Positions 16,171-23,747 are shown, numbered from the stretch's first letter. The stretch is 39,718 nt of DNA from Ferruginibacter sp. (GCA_025351645.1 JANXVN010000112.1:1-39718); one strand, 5' to 3'. Made by a program: numbers and translations. The notes: a model not told the origin generated them from the sequence alone.

Positions 16171-16326
16171 ATGAAAAAAGTATTTTTATTAGCAACTGCA
16201 GCATTTTTAGTTACAGGCCTTTCTTTTGCAGATACCGGCAAAATGAAAAAGAAGGGCAAATGCACCAAAAGCTGCTGCTCAAAATCTGGCAAAAGCTGCG
16301 CAAAAAAATCGACTGCTAAAATGTAA
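16171..16326 (+). CDS. 51-residue secreted Cys/Lys-rich peptide
   Basis: The short frame from ATG 16171 to TAA 16326 encodes a clear signal peptide (MKKVFLLATAAFLVTGLSFA, cleavage near residue 20). The mature chain of about 31 residues has some 12 Lys and four Cys, arranged as KCTKSCCSKSGKSCAKK. It is directly followed by a strong terminator, which supports a real, self-contained gene. The Cys spacing (C-x3-CC-x6-C) with many Lys suggests metal or anion binding at the cell surface or in the periplasm; this is inference only. It is probably not part of psd, which ends 85 bases upstream. A TAATTTTA near 16122 is a possible -7 box. Confidence 0.8.
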   Translation: MKKVFLLATAAFLVTGLSFADTGKMKKKGKCTKSCCSKSGKSCAKKSTAKM

Positions 16327-16345
16327 TTGGTAAATTTACCGCATA

Positions 16346-16379
16346 AAAAAGCCTCTTCGATTGAAGAGGCTTTTTTATG
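16346..16379. terminator. Bidirectional terminator after the Cys/Lys-rich peptide gene
   Basis: AAAAAAGCCTCTTC-GATT-GAAGAGGCTTTTTT: a perfect stem with an A-run before and a T-run after, 20 bases past the stop. Confidence 0.93.
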
Positions 16380-16409
16380 CGGTTGAAAAAAATTATTTTA
16401 TGTTTTTAT

Positions 16410-16504
16410 ACCAATGCCGTTAAGTTAAGGATCTATATGTTTGTCTTTACCTCACCCTAACCCTCTCCAAAGGAGAGGAAAGGTCTTAACTTAACGGCAT
16501 TGGT
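16410..16504 (-). repeat. TIR element R1, copy B (95 bp)
   Basis: Perfect 20-bp terminal inverted repeats (ACCAATGCCGTTAAGTTAAG at 16410-16429 and its complement at 16485-16504). The 55-base interior is identical to copy A but in the opposite orientation. The right end overlaps the last codons of the minus-strand frame at 16491-16652: CAA TGC CGT TAA within the terminal repeat gives Gln-Cys-Arg-stop. Confidence 0.92.
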
Positions 16505-16652
16505 TTATAAACTTCATGTTGGATAAAATTTTATTCGCTTTCGCCAATTTTTCAGGAAACAATACATTGCTGGAAAGCTTATCAAGTTCTTTATTTACCT
16601 TCAACCTCACGCCAAACTCGGCAGCACCTCTAAGTTGTTTTTTCTGTTTCAT
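16491..16652 (-). CDS. 53-residue protein whose 3' end lies in element copy B
   Basis: ATG at 16652, stop at 16491-16493. The sequence begins MKQKKQLRGAAEFGVRLKVN and contains KELDKLSSNVLFPEKLAKA; it is basic, soluble and helical in outlook, and I do not recognise it. It starts 19 bases after the HAD phosphatase gene on the same strand, so it is likely cotranscribed. The last three residues (QCR) and the stop are encoded by the terminal repeat of the R1 element, so the protein may have been cut short or re-ended by insertion. It could also be a remnant with no function. Confidence 0.55.
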   Translation of the reverse strand: MKQKKQLRGAAEFGVRLKVNKELDKLSSNVLFPEKLAKANKILSNMKFINQCR

Positions 16653-16671
16653 TGAATATTAATTTGATAAT

Positions 16672-17370
16672 TTAAAAAATTTCCTCCAACTCTTTAAGAT
16701 GGTGAATAATATAAGTTGGCTTTATTTCCGTAACTGTATTAATATGGTTTACAAAAATACAATCCATGCCTGCATTGATGGCGCCTTGTATGTCCGCATC
16801 TAAATTGTCCCCCAACATAATGCTTTCGTGCAGGCTGGCACCGGCTTTTTTAAGTGCATACTCAAAAATTTCCTTTTTTGGCTTTAGGCTATTGCTAGCT
16901 TCGGAGGTTATTACGTTGGCAAAATAATGGGTAATACCGCTGCTTCTTAATTTGCTCCATTGTACTTTTTCAAAGCCGTTGGTGATAAGGTGAAGCACGT
17001 ATCCTTTTGCAGTGAGGTAATCCAGTATTTCAATAGTGTGGGGAAATAATAATTTTTTTGTGGGTAGTATTTCGAGAAATCGGCCGCTCATCTCTTTTGC
17101 CAGTTCTTCGCTGCCAATTTTAAACTCCAGCATGGTGCGCCACATGCGCTTCCATTTTAGTTCTTCACTGGTGATGAAACCTTTGTGGTACCTATCCCAC
17201 AAAATTTGGTTGTGGTGCAGGTAGTGCCGGTAAAAATTTTCAAAGGGCAAAACGCCCTTGCTTTCCAATTCAAAATGCGCATACAATTCAATCAGCGCTT
17301 CTTTGGCATTGGCATCAAAATCCCAAAGGGTATGGTCGAGGTCGAAAAATAAATGTTTATATACTGGCAT
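16672..17370 (-). CDS. yjjG: YjjG-family HAD nucleotidase
   Basis: 232 residues, subfamily IA HAD hydrolase with a helical cap. Motif I FFDLDHTLWDFD has the nucleophile Asp10 and Asp12. Motif II is LITNG. Motif III lies in the SLKPKKEIFEYA region, and motif IV is MLGDNLDADIQGA. The DHTLWDFD form is typical of YjjG, a pyrimidine 5'-nucleotidase that clears noncanonical nucleotides such as dUMP and modified pyrimidines in the cytoplasm. The subfamily call is good; the exact substrate is inferred. It is likely cotranscribed with the 53-residue frame downstream. Codon use looks like the neighbours. Confidence 0.9.
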   Translation of the reverse strand: MPVYKHLFFDLDHTLWDFDANAKEALIELYAHFELESKGVLPFENFYRHYLHHNQILWDRYHKGFITSEELKWKRMWRTMLEFKIGSEELAKEMSGRFLEILPTKKLLFPHTIEILDYLTAKGYVLHLITNGFEKVQWSKLRSSGITHYFANVITSEASNSLKPKKEIFEYALKKAGASLHESIMLGDNLDADIQGAINAGMDCIFVNHINTVTEIKPTYIIHHLKELEEIF

Positions 17371-17423
17371 GTAAATTTGATAATGGGTAATGCTTGTTCT
17401 TTAGTTTTGGTTGGTTATTTTTA

Positions 17424-17431
17424 CAAAGCTA
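17424..17431 (-). promoter_or_regulatory. -7 box for the HAD nucleotidase gene
   Basis: TAGCTTTG on the minus strand, a full TAnnTTTG match, 53 bases before the ATG. No clear -33 box is present. Confidence 0.45.
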
Positions 17432-17518
17432 ACGGTAAAATAATTTACTATTACATCAGCATGGGCCGGCCTATAAATAACAAGGTAGCAAATTGAGGAA
17501 GAGTACCAAAAAGGACTG

Positions 17519-17577
17519 CAGTACAAATGTGCGACGCCACCGCAGTGCCACATAGCTGTTGTATTAGCTCGGTCAAC
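17519..17577 (+). repeat. Dispersed repeat R2, copy 2
   Basis: GTACAAATGTGCGACG (17521-17536) followed by GCCACATAGCTGTTGTATTA and GCTCGGTCAA (to 17576) matches the two end blocks of copy 1 (1075-1157), which lies in the opposite orientation. The middle is about 20 bases shorter. It sits between divergent HAD and SDR genes. Confidence 0.6.
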
Positions 17578-17613
17578 AAGTGTATTTTTTAATAGGAAGC
17601 ATAAATTAATTGT

Positions 17614-18318
17614 ATGATGAATGTAATAATAACCGGCGCCAGTAAAGGCATTGGAAAAGCGATAGCAGAAAGCTTTGCTGCCGAAGGGGCTAATCTTTTT
17701 TTATGCGCAAGGAATGAAGTTGCTTTATACAACACAGTGGCGGAATTGCAGTCGAAATATGGCGAAAGCGCCATTAACGCACAGGTAGCGGATATGTCTA
17801 AAAGAGAAAGCGTGGAGAAATTTGCGCAATGGGTTTTAGAAAGAGTTACAAGCATTGATGTACTGGTAAACAACGCCGGGCAATTTATACCAGGCAGTAC
17901 TTTTAATGAAGAAGATGGTATGCTGGAGCAGATGATCAACGCCAATTTGTATAGTGCTTATCACCTCACCAGGTCATTGCTTCCATTAATGATGCAAACA
18001 AAAACCGGCCATATTTTTAATATGTGCTCAGTTGCAAGCTTGCAGGCTTACCCCAATGGTGGCAGTTACAGTATTAGTAAATATGCGTTGATGGGCTTTA
18101 GTAAAAATTTAAGGGATGAGCTGAAGCCACACAATATTAAAGTAACAGCCGTTTCCCCCGGTGCTGTATTAACGGATAGCTGGGGCGATTTTGATAATAG
18201 TAAAAAGCGCATCATGGAAGCAAGCGACATTGCGGCGATGGTAATGGCAGCAACAAAACTTTCGCCACAAGCTGTGGTGGAAGATATTGTTATCCGCCCG
18301 CAGTTGGGAGACTTGTAA
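17614..18318 (+). CDS. Short-chain dehydrogenase/reductase
   Basis: 234 residues, classical SDR with one Rossmann domain. The cofactor loop TGASKGIG is at about residues 7-14, NNAG near 89, the catalytic Ser in the MCSVAS strand, and Tyr and Lys in YSISKYALMG. Arg in CARN after the second strand suggests NADPH. Substrate unknown; the shape resembles FabG or sepiapterin reductase-like enzymes. ATG codons at 17614 and 17617 are both possible. It is a single gene, followed by a gap with a 16-bp inverted repeat. Confidence 0.92.
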   Translation: MMNVIITGASKGIGKAIAESFAAEGANLFLCARNEVALYNTVAELQSKYGESAINAQVADMSKRESVEKFAQWVLERVTSIDVLVNNAGQFIPGSTFNEEDGMLEQMINANLYSAYHLTRSLLPLMMQTKTGHIFNMCSVASLQAYPNGGSYSISKYALMGFSKNLRDELKPHNIKVTAVSPGAVLTDSWGDFDNSKKRIMEASDIAAMVMAATKLSPQAVVEDIVIRPQLGDL

Positions 18319-18330
18319 GAAGAGACAAAC

Positions 18331-18468
18331 AGTATTTAGTATTTAGACAATACAATTTAAATGCGCACATCTTAATAGATAATAGCATTTAGTAAAAGTA
18401 TATAGAATCGAATTGCTGAAGGCTGTACCACATTAATACGCTCATCTTAATACTAAATACTAAATACT
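18331..18468. repeat. 16-bp perfect inverted repeat flanking 106 bp
   Basis: AGTATTTAGTATTTAG (18331-18346) and CTAAATACTAAATACT (18453-18468) are exact complements. The enclosed bases hold no gene. The motif itself is a tandem of AGTATTT units. It lies between the SDR gene and batD. Confidence 0.6.
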
Positions 18469-18539
18469 TTGCCCAATTCATTTAACACATTTTTATAATC
18501 CTTAGTATCTTTCGGTTGCTTTACTGCCTTGCGATAATA

Positions 18540-18547
18540 TACTTTTG
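18540..18547 (+). promoter_or_regulatory. -7 box for batD
   Basis: TACTTTTG, a full TAnnTTTG match, with TTGC (18516-18519) at 20 bases upstream as a partial -33 box. The ATG follows after 14 bases, so the leader would be about ten bases. Confidence 0.5.
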
Positions 18548-18561
18548 CGGTACTAGTTATT

Positions 18562-20451
18562 ATGATTAATTATTTACACAAATTATTTCTATTATCTGTT
18601 TTACTGCTAATACTAAGCTTGCAAACTTTGCTGGCGCAGGTAAGGTTTACAGCCACTATTTCTCCAGGGGCCATCGGCAAAAATGAAACGGCAGAGCTTA
18701 GGCTGATGATTGAAAATGCCCGCCAGGTAGAGCAGATAATACCTCCATCCTTAAAAGATTTTATTGTGCTTAGCGGCCCCAACCAGGAAAGCGGCATGGA
18801 AAATAATAACGGCGTAACCAAACAGTATATTGGCATTACGTATGTTTTAAAACCCAAAGCAAAAGGTAATTTTAATATTGGCGCAGCAGTTGCAAAGGCA
18901 GACGGAAAGACATTAAAAACAAATCCGGTAAAGTTACAAGTTACTAATGCAGCCACTACGGGCAAACAGCAAAGCGCCAGCAGCTCGCCGTTTGGCAGTA
19001 TGTCTTCCCTTTTTGATGACCCACCGGTACAGCAAACAAACAACACCGATTTTATTTTAAAAAAGGGAGAAAATGTGCAGGCAAAAATTGATAAGAACCT
19101 TTTTATAAAAGTTACGCTGGATAAAACGAGTTGCTATATTGGCGAACCAGTGGTGGTAACTTACAAACTATATACCCGCTTAAAATCTGAAAGCAGCGTT
19201 ACTAAAAACCCATCGCTAAATGGCTTTTCGGTTATTGACCTTACGCAGCCAGGGAGTAATCTTTATGATATTGAAAAGTTGAATGGCAGGGAATATAACG
19301 TGTACACCTTGCGTAAGGCACAACTGTATCCTTTACAGGCAGGCATTATGGAAGTGGAAATGGCAGAGGTTGAGAACACCATCCATTTTATTAAAGGAGA
19401 GTATTTGAAAAGCCATGCTGTTGATTTAAACGATGTATTGAATGGCGCTGCGCCGGATGCAATACAAGATGAAAAGGTAACGATACAAAGCAAGCCGGTA
19501 CCTATCAATGTAAAGGCTTTGCCAGATACTAATAAGCCTGCATCTTTTAAAGGAGCGGTAGGTAATTTTAAGATAGAAGCAGGCATTGAGAAAAATAATT
19601 TTACTACCGATGATGCCGGCAAGCTACAGGTAGTTGTAAGCGGACAAGGTAATATGGAATTGATAAATGCGCCGGAAGTTACCTGGCCAGACAGCATTGA
19701 AGTCTTTGAGCCAACAGTAACAGAATTGCTCAACAAACAAATGGTGCCAGTAAGCGGCAGCAAAAGCTTTGAATATGCGTTTACTATCAAAAAGCCGGGA
19801 ACATACACCTTGCCTGCTATAGAATATAGTTATTTTAACGTGGCATTGGGCACTTATAAAACTGTTGCTACACAGCCTATTACCATCAATATAAAAAAAG
19901 GTACTGGCAAGCATACAGCACCAATAAATACGGAATTTGTAAAAACAGTAAAGGAACGTTTTTTTGATGTGCTTTTTGGCAACCGGTTATTTATTATTGT
20001 GCCGGTAGCTTTATTAATTTTTGCAGGCTTGTTTTTCTGGATTAAAAAAGAAAATAAAAAGGAAAGTGCCAATGCTATTATTGCAAAAGATAAAGAGGTT
20101 AAAACAGTTGCCATAGCAAAAGCCTTATTGCCTGTAAACCCGCTCGCTATTACAGAAGATAAGCTGATACAGCATGATTGCAAAGGGTTTTACGAAGCAT
20201 TAAACCAAGAGCTACGTCAATTTTTAGCTGTTAAATTGGCGGTGCCTCTACAAACAATCAACAAAAAAACAATTGGGGAAGCGCTGGATAAAAAGGGAAT
20301 TTCTGTAAATATAAGCCTGCAAGTACAACAGTTAATAAATGACGTAGAATGGCAATTATACACACCTTTTGCAGATGAAAATAAAATGGATGAAATGTAC
20401 CAGTCGGCTACCAATATTGTGCATTCGTTTCCTGCAATACTTGAAGCATAG
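18562..20451 (+). CDS. batD: BatD-family membrane protein (aerotolerance)
   Basis: 629 residues. Signal peptide at 1-25 (ending QTLLAQ), then repeated beta-rich BatD domains starting VRFTATISPGAIGKNETAEL. A second repeat begins near 175 (FIKVTLDKTSCYIGEPVVV) and a third near 330. One membrane segment lies near 478-495 (LFIIVPVALLIFAGLFFW) and the remainder is a cytoplasmic helical tail. This is the BatD layout: a large periplasmic part anchored in the inner membrane. Bat proteins were linked to oxygen or stress tolerance in Bacteroides and Leptospira; the molecular role is unclear. The usual batA-B-C-E partners are not adjacent here. Confidence 0.9.
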   Translation: MINYLHKLFLLSVLLLILSLQTLLAQVRFTATISPGAIGKNETAELRLMIENARQVEQIIPPSLKDFIVLSGPNQESGMENNNGVTKQYIGITYVLKPKAKGNFNIGAAVAKADGKTLKTNPVKLQVTNAATTGKQQSASSSPFGSMSSLFDDPPVQQTNNTDFILKKGENVQAKIDKNLFIKVTLDKTSCYIGEPVVVTYKLYTRLKSESSVTKNPSLNGFSVIDLTQPGSNLYDIEKLNGREYNVYTLRKAQLYPLQAGIMEVEMAEVENTIHFIKGEYLKSHAVDLNDVLNGAAPDAIQDEKVTIQSKPVPINVKALPDTNKPASFKGAVGNFKIEAGIEKNNFTTDDAGKLQVVVSGQGNMELINAPEVTWPDSIEVFEPTVTELLNKQMVPVSGSKSFEYAFTIKKPGTYTLPAIEYSYFNVALGTYKTVATQPITINIKKGTGKHTAPINTEFVKTVKERFFDVLFGNRLFIIVPVALLIFAGLFFWIKKENKKESANAIIAKDKEVKTVAIAKALLPVNPLAITEDKLIQHDCKGFYEALNQELRQFLAVKLAVPLQTINKKTIGEALDKKGISVNISLQVQQLINDVEWQLYTPFADENKMDEMYQSATNIVHSFPAILEA

Positions 20452-20465
20452 CGAGAATGTGTTTG

Positions 20466-21173
20466 TTATACCTCCGTATATTTATACCCAACGCCCCTTA
20501 CTGAATGAAAATATTTGGGGTTGCGGCTGTCTTCTTCAAAATACTTGCGAAAGCTCAAAATGAAGTTATCGATAGTACGTGTTGTTGGGTAAACGTTGTA
20601 ACCCCAAACAGCTTGTAGTATTTTTTCACGGGTAACCACTTCATTTTTATTTTCCATCAATAGCTTTAATAGCATGATTTCCTTTTTTGTGAGCATTATC
20701 TTTTCGCCATCTTTTGTAGTGCATTCCAATGCTTTAAAATCCACTTGGTTTTTGCCAAACTTATAAATTTGCTCCAGTGGCTGCCTTATGGCAAGGCGTT
20801 CGCTTTTGGCTACCAGCTTGCTTACCCGCAGTAATAATTCTTCTAAATTAAATGGCTTTGTAAGGTAATCGTCCGCACCTTTTTTTAAGCCAAGCACCCT
20901 GTCCGCACTGCTATTTTTAGCGCTTAAAATCAAAATCGGGATATCATTATTTTGCAGGCGGATGCTTTCGCAAACTGCTATCCCGTCAAGCTCAGGCAGC
21001 ATTACATCTAATATCATCAAATCAAAATGCTCTTTCTCTACAGCCTTCAAGGCTTCCAGCCCATCGTTGGCGCAGGTAACCTCATAATCGTCCAGCTCCA
21101 GGTTTAGCTTTAATGCTTCCTGCAGGTTCTCCTCATCTTCTACCAGTAATATTGATTTTTTTTTTGCCGCCAT
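20466..21173 (-). CDS. OmpR-type response regulator
   Basis: 235 residues from the ATG at 21173; an in-frame TTG at 21215 lies inside repeat copy C and is unlikely. The receiver domain (about 6-120) has the acidic pocket VEDEE, phospho-acceptor Asp56 (DLMILDVMLP), Ser in LSAK and Lys in LTKPF. A winged-helix DNA-binding domain follows (about 135-233), with EVVTREKILQAVWG and the RTIDNFILSFRKYF recognition helix. It lies downstream of its kinase on the same strand; element copy C sits between the two. The target genes cannot be read from the window. Convergent with batD, 14 bases apart. Confidence 0.95.
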   Translation of the reverse strand: MAAKKKSILLVEDEENLQEALKLNLELDDYEVTCANDGLEALKAVEKEHFDLMILDVMLPELDGIAVCESIRLQNNDIPILILSAKNSSADRVLGLKKGADDYLTKPFNLEELLLRVSKLVAKSERLAIRQPLEQIYKFGKNQVDFKALECTTKDGEKIMLTKKEIMLLKLLMENKNEVVTREKILQAVWGYNVYPTTRTIDNFILSFRKYFEEDSRNPKYFHSVRGVGYKYTEV

Positions 21174-21210
21174 TTTCGTTGCCCTTATAATTTTTAAGCC
21201 TGAAATACAA

Positions 21211-21304
21211 TTCAATGTTGTTAAGTTAAGGATTTAAATTTTTATTTTTACTTCACCCTAACCCTCTCCAAAGGAAAGTAAAGGCCTTAACTTAACGGCT
21301 TTGA
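21211..21304 (-). repeat. TIR element R1, copy C (94 bp, diverged)
   Basis: TTCAATGTTGTTAAGTTAAG (21211-21230) faces CTTAACTTAACGGCTTTGAA (21285-21304), an inverted repeat with three mismatches. The interior keeps TCACCCTAACCCTCTCCAAA of copies A and B but has drifted elsewhere, and the inner CCTCTCC/GGAGAGG hairpin is broken. It has the same orientation as copy B. The right end encodes the last codons of the histidine kinase: CAA AGC CGT TAA gives Gln-Ser-Arg-stop, in the same frame as copy B gives Gln-Cys-Arg-stop. Confidence 0.88.
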
Positions 21305-22275
21305 AATATAATTGTAAAATTACTGCCATTAGGAATGTTGTCATCTAATAAAATAATGGCATTATGCTGTTGTGCAATTTTTTTGGTAAGATATAGCCCC
21401 AGCCCGGTGCCTCTTGCCCCTTTTGTTGCTGCGTTTCCGGTACGGTAATATTTGTCAAATACCTTTTTCTTTTCTTCGTTGCTTATGCCTTTGCCTTCGT
21501 CTTTTACAGAAAGTTTTATTTGCCCTTGCTGTTGAGATAATGTGATAGTTATAGGTAATTCTTTTGGTGAATATTTAATGGCATTATCAAGCAGGTTATT
21601 TACCGCCATCTGCAGCAATAGCCTGTCACCGTTCATAAAAATATCAGTTGCTATTGTCGTATTAATTTGCCGTTGCGGAAACCGGATATTGTAATCATGC
21701 ACGCATTCCTCCACTAGTTCTGAAAAGTTGGTGTCTTCTGTTGTAGTGCTGTACCCGCCTGCTTCTATCTGCGAAGCCAATAACATATTATTGCACAGAG
21801 TATTTAGCCGGTTGGTTTCTTGAATAGTATTTTGAATAAGCTTTTGCTGCTGGCTTTCTTCTAGTTTTCGCTTTTGAAGGGTTTCTAGATTTAGCTTTGT
21901 AATTGCTATAGGCGTCTTTAATTCGTGCGTTATCGCCATCATAAAATTTTGCTGTTGCTGTGTGTTGCGCAACTGCCGCCTTACCGCCCTAAAAATAAAC
22001 ACGCCGCCTACTAAAATAAAAAAAAGAAAAGTACTGCCTTCGCCGATGTATTGTATCGTTTTTCGCTTTTCAATACCAGTTATGCGTTGTATGTCGTTGG
22101 CGTAAGAGGGGGCATCTTTTTTAAGTTGTAAAGCCTCGTATTCTACCATTTGGTGGTTTTGCGTATTCAGTGCAATAAACCACCAAACCAGGGCTGCCAC
22201 AATGTATGTCAACAGTACCCAGTACACCACAAAAATTAACCGTAAGCGCTTTGTTTTATATAATGAAGATAGCAT
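21292..22275 (-). CDS. Sensor histidine kinase, partner of the OmpR-type regulator
   Basis: 327 residues. Two membrane segments (about 12-35 and 80-97) flank a short periplasmic loop of about 45 residues. The dimerisation/phosphoacceptor helix has His117 (MMAITHELKTPIAI). The ATPase domain has the N box (MAVNNLLDNAIKYS), G1 DEGKGIS and G2 GARGTGLGLYL. The sensor loop is too small to predict a signal. The C-terminus ends in FQSR and a stop that belong to repeat copy C, so the original 3' end may have been replaced; the kinase core is complete. Together with gldH upstream (40 bases) and the regulator downstream it forms a probable operon. Confidence 0.95.
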   Translation of the reverse strand: MLSSLYKTKRLRLIFVVYWVLLTYIVAALVWWFIALNTQNHQMVEYEALQLKKDAPSYANDIQRITGIEKRKTIQYIGEGSTFLFFILVGGVFIFRAVRRQLRNTQQQQNFMMAITHELKTPIAITKLNLETLQKRKLEESQQQKLIQNTIQETNRLNTLCNNMLLASQIEAGGYSTTTEDTNFSELVEECVHDYNIRFPQRQINTTIATDIFMNGDRLLLQMAVNNLLDNAIKYSPKELPITITLSQQQGQIKLSVKDEGKGISNEEKKKVFDKYYRTGNAATKGARGTGLGLYLTKKIAQQHNAIILLDDNIPNGSNFTIIFQSR

Positions 22276-22315
22276 TGTAGTAAGTATGAAAACGTTGCAG
22301 TAAAAGCAGCTAATC

Positions 22316-22813
22316 TTATCGCACTTTTTCTACCCTTATCCCTACATCCATAACATTTGGCAATGGGTTTTCCCGCATTATCTGCGCAACAGAAAAATGA
22401 TAGTTGCCAGCTTTATTAAATTTTACAGGGCCATTGGTAATAAGCTTTCGCAATTCCCATATATCATCCATCCCGGTACCTTCCCAGCCTTGCGCATCTG
22501 TGCCTAACTGCAACTCAAACTTTTGGTAACGGGTAGAATCTTTAGGCGATTGCGTGCCTACATCAAGCCAGATGTTATTATAGCGGTAGGCATCCGTATG
22601 GCGCAGTACAATAAACACGTTATAGCTTGCTGCAGTATCTTTTATCAAAAAATCAAACGCTGGCTTAAAGCTATACTGCCACTGGTTATTAGGGATAGGT
22701 TTGCTCTTTTCAAATACATCCAGCTGCGTGCAGGCTGTTAGCCATACGCTGGTAATTATAAAAATAAATAAAAACCCAAATTGGTTTGCGGGTAGATATG
22801 CCTTTTTGCTCAC
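22316..22813 (-). CDS. gldH: Gliding motility lipoprotein GldH
   Basis: 165 residues. A lipoprotein signal peptide ends at the lipobox LTAC, with Cys28 as the lipidated residue. The domain that follows fits GldH: a QWQYSFKPAFDFLIKD start, the VLRHTDAYRYNNIWLD core and a Val-Arg-rich C-terminal strand (NVMDVGIRVEKVR). In Flavobacterium johnsoniae GldH is needed for gliding and for secretion linked to type IX machinery; many non-gliding Bacteroidota also carry it. Expected in the outer or inner membrane facing the periplasm. A TATTTTTG on the minus strand at 22828-22835 may be its -7 box. Confidence 0.85.
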   Translation of the reverse strand: MSKKAYLPANQFGFLFIFIITSVWLTACTQLDVFEKSKPIPNNQWQYSFKPAFDFLIKDTAASYNVFIVLRHTDAYRYNNIWLDVGTQSPKDSTRYQKFELQLGTDAQGWEGTGMDDIWELRKLITNGPVKFNKAGNYHFSVAQIMRENPLPNVMDVGIRVEKVR

Positions 22814-22871
22814 GAATAAAATTTATGCAAAAATAAAGCTCTTTGCCGATTGAATGATAAAAAGCAGTGGC

Positions 22872-23747
22872 CTATAAAACGTTCAGCACCTGCTCTTTTG
22901 CTTTTTCCAATTCATCCTTCATGGTTACTACACATTTTTGTATGTCAGCATCGTAAGCTTTGCTACCGGTAGTATTAATTTCGCGCCCAATTTCCTGTAT
23001 CACAAAAGATAATTTTTTACCTTTTGCTTCATCGCCATTGGCTAATAAATCTATGAAATATTCACAATGTTGTTTCAGCCTCACCTGCTCTTCGTGTATG
23101 TCAATTTTTTCAATGTAGTAAATAAGCTCCTGCTCTAAACGGTTGCCATCATAATTTTCTTTGCCTACATGCTCTTCCAGCAACTGCACTATCTCTTCAC
23201 GGATGCGCTTCATGCGGTTAGGCTCCAGCTTAACAATGGCTTCTTCCTGTGCATTGATGTTTGTGATGCGTTTAATGAGGTCTTTCTCCAGGCTTGCGCC
23301 TTCTTCTTCCCTATGTTTTATTAGTTCGCTTAAAGCAGCCTGAAGCACTTTTTTAAAATCTTCAAAGTCAGTATCGTTCAGCGTGTCATTAGCAGGTGTT
23401 ACAACCTCAGGCAGGCGCAACAGCGAGCTTAAAACGGCATTGGTATCAATACCTAGTTCGCCGGCTAATTCTTTTATCTGTAAGAAGTAAGCTTTAATTA
23501 AATCGGTATTTATATTAACTGGCTTAGAAGTGCCATTTTGTTTGATGATGATCATGCAATCGATGGAGCCTCTTATCAATTGTTCTTGTAAGATGTTGCG
23601 GATGTCAAATTCGTAAGGGCGCAGCAATGGCGGAAGCCTTAGTTGCATTTCAAATTGTTTGCCGTTGAGAGATTTAATTTCAACCAGGAAGGTCTTGTCA
23701 TTTACGGTTTGTTCTGCCCTGCCGAAGCCGGTCATTGATTTAAGCAT
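22872..23747 (-). CDS. yicC: YicC/YloC-family endoribonuclease
   Basis: 291 residues, full family length. The N-terminus is diagnostic (MLKSMTGFGRAE), followed by the conserved EIKSLNGKQFEM and LRPYEFDIR. A helical middle follows, then the C-terminal domain with the FVIQEIGREINTTGSKA signature. YicC proteins are recently recognised RNA endonucleases that act on structured small RNAs in E. coli; the target here is unknown. It is cytoplasmic. It is followed by gldH after 58 bases and preceded by the pseudouridine synthase gene after 65 bases, all on the minus strand; no promoter box was found. Confidence 0.95.
   Translation of the reverse strand: MLKSMTGFGRAEQTVNDKTFLVEIKSLNGKQFEMQLRLPPLLRPYEFDIRNILQEQLIRGSIDCMIIIKQNGTSKPVNINTDLIKAYFLQIKELAGELGIDTNAVLSSLLRLPEVVTPANDTLNDTDFEDFKKVLQAALSELIKHREEEGASLEKDLIKRITNINAQEEAIVKLEPNRMKRIREEIVQLLEEHVGKENYDGNRLEQELIYYIEKIDIHEEQVRLKQHCEYFIDLLANGDEAKGKKLSFVIQEIGREINTTGSKAYDADIQKCVVTMKDELEKAKEQVLNVL

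Noticed and set aside
19263..19808. 181-residue open frame antisense to batD
   Set aside because: Shadow of the batD frame; no domain or promoter.
21174..21215. Longer response regulator start at a TTG in repeat copy C
   Set aside because: The receiver domain begins right after the ATG at 21173, and the extra residues are repeat-derived.
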